In this document: positions 59,331 through 64,000 of the stretch, in pieces
Layout of the letters: each line of letters starts with the position of its first letter
How positions within the stretch are numbered: the stretch's first letter is position 1
Assembly (NCBI GenBank): GCA_008360975.2
Contig: CM039194.1
Location: 8,046,426 to 8,110,425, forward strand
Reading direction: 5' to 3'
Length of the DNA: 64,000 nt
DNA from: Lichenostomus cassidix
Taxonomy: Eukaryota > Chordata > Aves > Passeriformes > Meliphagidae
Made by a program: the position numbers and the translations under genes
The notes under the pieces: model-generated
The model's input: the letters and a program-made list of their open reading frames with translations, nothing else
Databases searched by the model: none
Told to the model about the DNA's origin: nothing

Positions 59331-62300
59331 AGGTGTCAGCGCGACAACCGTGCAAGGGCTGCTTCCCCTTCTCCGCGCTGTTTGGGTTTGCTAGCTCTGG
59401 CATTCCGGGTAAATGACTGCCAGCTGATTGTGCCAGCTGCATGACCTGGCTGTGCCTGTTCCTTGCCTGCCGTAGGCTCAGCACAGAGCAAGCGATGCCT
59501 TAAGCTTTGTAAAGGTGTCCAAACCCCACTTGTTCTGCTCACGTCTCGTTTTACTTTACTCTGAGCTCTGTTTTCCAAAAAAAGCCTGTCCCTGCACAGA
59601 TGTGCAGCTGAGCTGGGGACAAGCCAGGAGAGCAGGGGCAGCTGTGTGTGACCTGAGGGATGCAGTGGCCGAAGCCTCTGTGGAAAAGGCTGTGTAAAGG
59701 CAGTGGAGAGCAGCTGGTGTGGAAGCTGAAGGCACTACTAAAGTGTTACCACAGCTCAGTTGGGGCACGGCAGCCTGGCATGCCATACTATGGCAAAACA
59801 TGCCTTTGACCAGACAGGAGTAATTTTATTTCAGGCAGCAAAGAATGTCCTTGTAACCTGGATGCAAGGAGAGAGGATGTGTAAATAAAAGCTATTTTTG
59901 GAATCGTCTGACTTTGGATGTTTGGTGTTTCCAGCCAATAATCATCCCTCTTCCTCAGTAGTAAGGTAGGCTTCCCCAGAAGACATTTTTATAACAGAAC
60001 CTCTTGCTCTAATTTTATAGGTGCTCTGTGAGGGTGGAGTGGAGCTGCAAGGCCACTGTGGCCACTTTTACAAGGGTAATACTTCATCTTTCTGACTTTA
60101 AGGACTTGGAAATAATCCCACAGGTATGTTGTGAATATCTATAGCAATCAATAACTGCCACTAATATTTCACAAGCAGACTGTTACTCTGCAGTTGTAAA
60201 TGTGCGTTGCTGTGATGGTAACAGACAAGAATGTGGTTTCTTGCTAATGCTGTAATTTCTTGGGATTCAATTTTTTAATGTGACTAATCATACTTTGGGA
60301 AGCAGTGAAGGAATGATGTACTTCAAAAAGAGTAACAGCAGAGGGAGCAGGATTTACCAGTTAGTATAAGAAGTTTTTCAGTGGAGGTTTAAGTCAGGAA
60401 TCCAATCTGTTTATAATTTCCATGCTGTGCACGTTGGCAAACATCCAAAGAAGCAAGCTGTAAACATAGATATTTTTCCTATGACTAGTTCTGATTTCTG
60501 TGCATGGTTTTCTATATGTCAGAGACATGAGAATGTGGAGGGTGGTGGAAGGGGTCACGTTCTAGGGTATGTTAGAATAGAGTCAGCCTCTGAGATAATG
60601 CCTGATTTTAATTAAATTTAATTGAAAGAAACAGTTCACTCTCAGTAGTGACAGTGTCAGTAGATATTTTAATATGAAAAGAACCCCTCATTTCTGAACA
60701 ATAACATATTTTTAATGCTTTGTATGAGCAAATGGCAAATTACGTCAAGTTATGTTAAGTATGATGATATACTAAAGTTATGGTCTTTACACAGTAAAAT
60801 GTAGTCTAAATATTAATGCTGAAAAAATAAGCTGTAGTGGAAAAAGCCCAGAATCTTTTTGTCTTCACTGAGACTGTGGGCTTTGACTCCAGGCTGTTTC
60901 ATATAGGCAGAGCTTGCAGAGTAAGATCCCAGTGGATTTGCTGTGCCGTAGACTTGCATCAGTTTTGTCATCTACTGGAGTGCAGAAGAAGCATTCTTTG
61001 CCATGGCTTTCAAAAACTCTTGGAAGCTAATCAAGATGATTGACTTCTAAGGTGGTTGTCATTTACTTCATGTTAAAAGAATTGCCAGCAATTTTGCATG
61101 AATGTGCTGTGTCCTTCTTAATGCTTTCAAATAAACAACTTTTCCTCATTTTCTTTTGGCTTGCCCTGACAAGGCAATTACATTGGTGTTTTTGCTAGGC
61201 AATTATAATTCTTTTCAGATGCATATTAGAATCCTTTGTAGAGAAAGGTGGTGATGTTGGCATAAGCTGCTTTGAGCAGTAAAGCCAATGTGCTCTGGAG
61301 GAAGGGGCTGGGTTGAACACTGGAGCATCTGAGTTCATGTGGCTAATGAATTTCAGCTCTGAATTACTTGTTTCAAACTCTTCAGCCAATGATATAGGAG
61401 GTTTTTTTCTTAGGATAAAATTATTATTTCCTTAGTATTTAATAATTTCTAAATAGTTTTATAACTTCTATCATGTGTCAGGCTAATCTACAGGACTTGA
61501 AATACTGATACAAGTGGATGGTTTTATAGCTGCTTTTCTTCACTGGTATTGAGAGGCTCCTCCTTGGCAACATCTTGAAAATACGTTTACAATTAAGCCT
61601 GTCTTTTGGCTCTTAATAAGTAAGCAACCTTGCAGGTTTTTTGTTTATACCATTTTCCACTTAGATATCATTAACCTTATCTACAGATAGCAGGTTGTTG
61701 CCTACTGTTGAAACTCCAATGTTTGTGGAGGAGAAAGGGATGAAGCCATCTGCAGCACTAGTTCACTGCTTCTTGCTGTGTCTGCAAGCAATAAGACAGG
61801 GTGGAAAATTCTGGCATTTGGAGGAGCCCCAAACAGACCTGTATCATCCCAGAGTCCAACCTCAAATTGCTGTTGGAGAATGGACCAAACTTCAGAGCCT
61901 CAACTGTGTGTGCATCAAGAACTCATCAGTGGCCTGAGGTGACCTTGAAGTAGTGATTTGCTTGTCAGATTTCACCATGATATTTTAAATGTAGATGCAT
62001 GTAGAAGCAGCTGTTTTCAGAGTGATTTTCCAGGTGTCTTCAATAGCACAGGCAAGTGCACGAGAGGAGACAGGCTGTAACCCTTGTCATCAGCTTGTAT
62101 GTTGTATTCCAGGAGTTCAGAAAAATCGTATCTTAGTCAGATGTTGACAGTATCTAGTTATGATACTTTGTTTCACAAGCTTTATTCCTGTGTAGCAGAT
62201 TCTGGGTCTGTAAGCATGGAACCAAACCAGAGAGCAGCGCTCTGCCTTAATTACTTGGAATAAACCATTCCTGTATGCGTTGAAAAAATTTTCCTCCACC

Positions 62301-64000
62301 TAGTTTTTTGGAATAGGTAACTTTGCTGGTAGCAGTTTGGAGCAGTTACATCACAATCCAGTTCCTCACCTCCCCTCACTCCCCAAGGGAGTGCTGTCAC
62401 CTGTAAGTGTGGAGTGGAAGAGCACTTGAGGTTTTTTCTGGAGCTCATGTGATCAAAAAGAGTATTCACATATGAGTAGAAGTCACACTCTGGCCTAATT
62501 TGCCACAATAAAGGGTATGACTTTTATTCTTTATGTTGCACAGACTGGTCTTACGTTGGTTCCACTTAATTTAATTCTCTTGCATGAGAAGCCTGGGCAA
62601 ATTTGGAGCTGGATGAAGGACTTGGTTTTTTTTGTCCCTGTTTTTAGTTAGGCTGTCAGGCAACTGGAGGACTCTTGTTCTATGGTGAACAAAGGAGACT
62701 GTAGCATATCAGTTTGATCAGAAGTTGAGTCCTAAAGGCATTGGATTAGTAATAGGTGTTTGTTTCCTCTTCTGACCTGAAAAAAGTCCTCCCTTTTGGC
62801 TCATGTGGGAGCTGGCCTGAGTCCCCTGTGCCTGGATATGAAATTCAGTGAGAGTGAGGAACTGAGAACCATGGTAGATGTGCAAGCAACTTCTGTTTAA
62901 TAGGTCAGGTCTGTATTTTTTCATCTTGTTGATTGAGTGTTTTAGAAAGCTTATTTAATAAAGAATTCAGTCCAACTTGTGGAGAAAAAATTCCATCCTG
63001 GTGTATTTTGTCTAGAAGAACCTTTTTGCCTTCTGCCAGTGTTCTGAGCCTGACAGCACTCTTTCCAGTGGGAGTAATGATTCATTGAGGTCTTATACTG
63101 TAAAGTAAAAAAAAAAACAAATCCAAAAACCTTCAGGAATATAGTTAGTATTTGTCCTACACAGGCTTATTGTCTGGAATTTCTGTTTGAGTAAAACGCA
63201 TTGGCTTTACAAACATTTGTATCCATTATTGAGGCAGGAGCTGCTCATTCCCCTTGTGCCTCTCTTGCCCTGTTTGTTAGCAGATGGCTCAGCCGGAGCA
63301 GGGTGGGCACATGTACGTGTGGCTGTGCACACACACTCCTGCCGGCCAAGACTGTGGTTATTCAGCCTCCTGTAATTCATTATTTGTGCTGGTTTTCCCA
63401 GTAACAGCTGTGAAAAGAATGTGTACAAACAATCTGCAAACCCTGCAGCCAGGTGTCCTGCTTGTTCGAGCAAGAGCTGCTTTCTCTGTTTACTGAGGTC
63501 TCTGTTTATTGACTTAAGTAAAAATGAGTAGGATGGTAAAGCTGTTAAAGATCTGCTATAAAGACAAGCTGCTAGCTGTAGTAAGTGTACTTCTTGGCAG
63601 ATATCCTCAGCCATGAGAGAACATGGTGAGGAGGTGCAGGAGAATGTAGAATTGTGTTATTTTAACTGGAATATTCACTTGTAATTGTTCTCCCAGGCTT
63701 TATGTTGTGCATCCAAAAAACCACTCCATTAAATGATGACAGACTATTCAAATGGACAGACAGGGCTTAATATATCCAAATTAATGTACTTCCCAAGTGC
63801 TCTTGACTTGCTGGGCTTTCTGCTACATCACTTATTGTGGCTCGTAGTATTGGCAGACCTCTGCATGGCACTATTCACTCAGCTTTACTCATTTCTCAGA
63901 TTACCCATGTACTAGTTCTGAACTAACTTACAACAAGCATTTTGGGAATATGTGGTTTGCAGGGGGGTGAGAAACAGACAAGGGAAAGGAGAAGACTTAT
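58920..64000 (+). other. Probable intron 1 of the rightward gene (partial)
   Basis: After the CpG island the sequence returns to AT-rich DNA with no recognised transposon and no recognisable coding exon. I looked for the secreted N-terminus and first conserved segment of P4HA2 and did not find them. If the gene assignment is right, this is the 5' part of its first intron. A small acceptor/donor-bounded segment at about 60021-60076 is listed under findings as a possible extra leader exon. Confidence 0.45.

Noticed and set aside
1..64000. CRISPR arrays, rRNA or tRNA genes, operons
   Set aside because: None seen. The DNA is animal nuclear DNA, and no cloverleaf with A and B boxes or regularly spaced direct repeats was noticed.

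Overview
The window is vertebrate nuclear DNA from a bird. CR1 retrotransposon 3' ends, with the typical GATTCTATGA terminus, are scattered on both strands. There are also solo endogenous-retrovirus LTRs, two CpG islands and long non-coding spaces. LTR sequence of the kind at 8.9-10.3 kb looks like that of songbirds, but I cannot prove the order. There is no bacterial or organellar content, and almost every open reading frame longer than 60 codons is chance.

One protein-coding gene is directly recognisable: PDLIM4 (RIL), a PDZ-LIM protein, on the minus strand and running off the left edge. Exon 1 (31 codons, too short to stand out as an ORF) is at 24502-24594. Exon 2 (152 bases) is at 8547-8698. 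Spliced together in phase they give the first 81 residues, which is almost the whole N-terminal PDZ domain. Upstream of exon 1 there is a CpG island, a perfect TATA box and a 31-codon upstream ORF. Intron 1 is about 15.8 kb. The 8.5 kb left of exon 2 is intron 2; I could not find exon 3 or the LIM exons, so they probably lie outside the window.

From about 24.8 to 58.6 kb I see no gene. The space holds CR1 pieces, an LTR nested in a CR1 (29.5-29.8 kb), a 173-bp tandem duplication (34.2 kb), a small isolated CpG-rich patch (51.0-51.25 kb), and AT-rich blocks that could be conserved regulatory DNA. An LTR with CCAAT, TATA and AATAAA signals lies at 57.85-58.14 kb.

At 58.56-59.33 kb a strong CpG island with clustered GC boxes and good plus-strand splice donors marks the 5' end of a second gene running rightwards. 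In mammals the head-to-head neighbour of PDLIM4 is P4HA2 (collagen prolyl 4-hydroxylase alpha-2), whose first exon is non-coding. I infer P4HA2 here from gene order alone, because none of its coding exons is in the window. The layout is therefore a divergent PDLIM4 / probable P4HA2 pair with about 34 kb between the promoters. I found no CRISPR array, rRNA, tRNA or self-evident new system. The best leads are regulatory and transposon-related.
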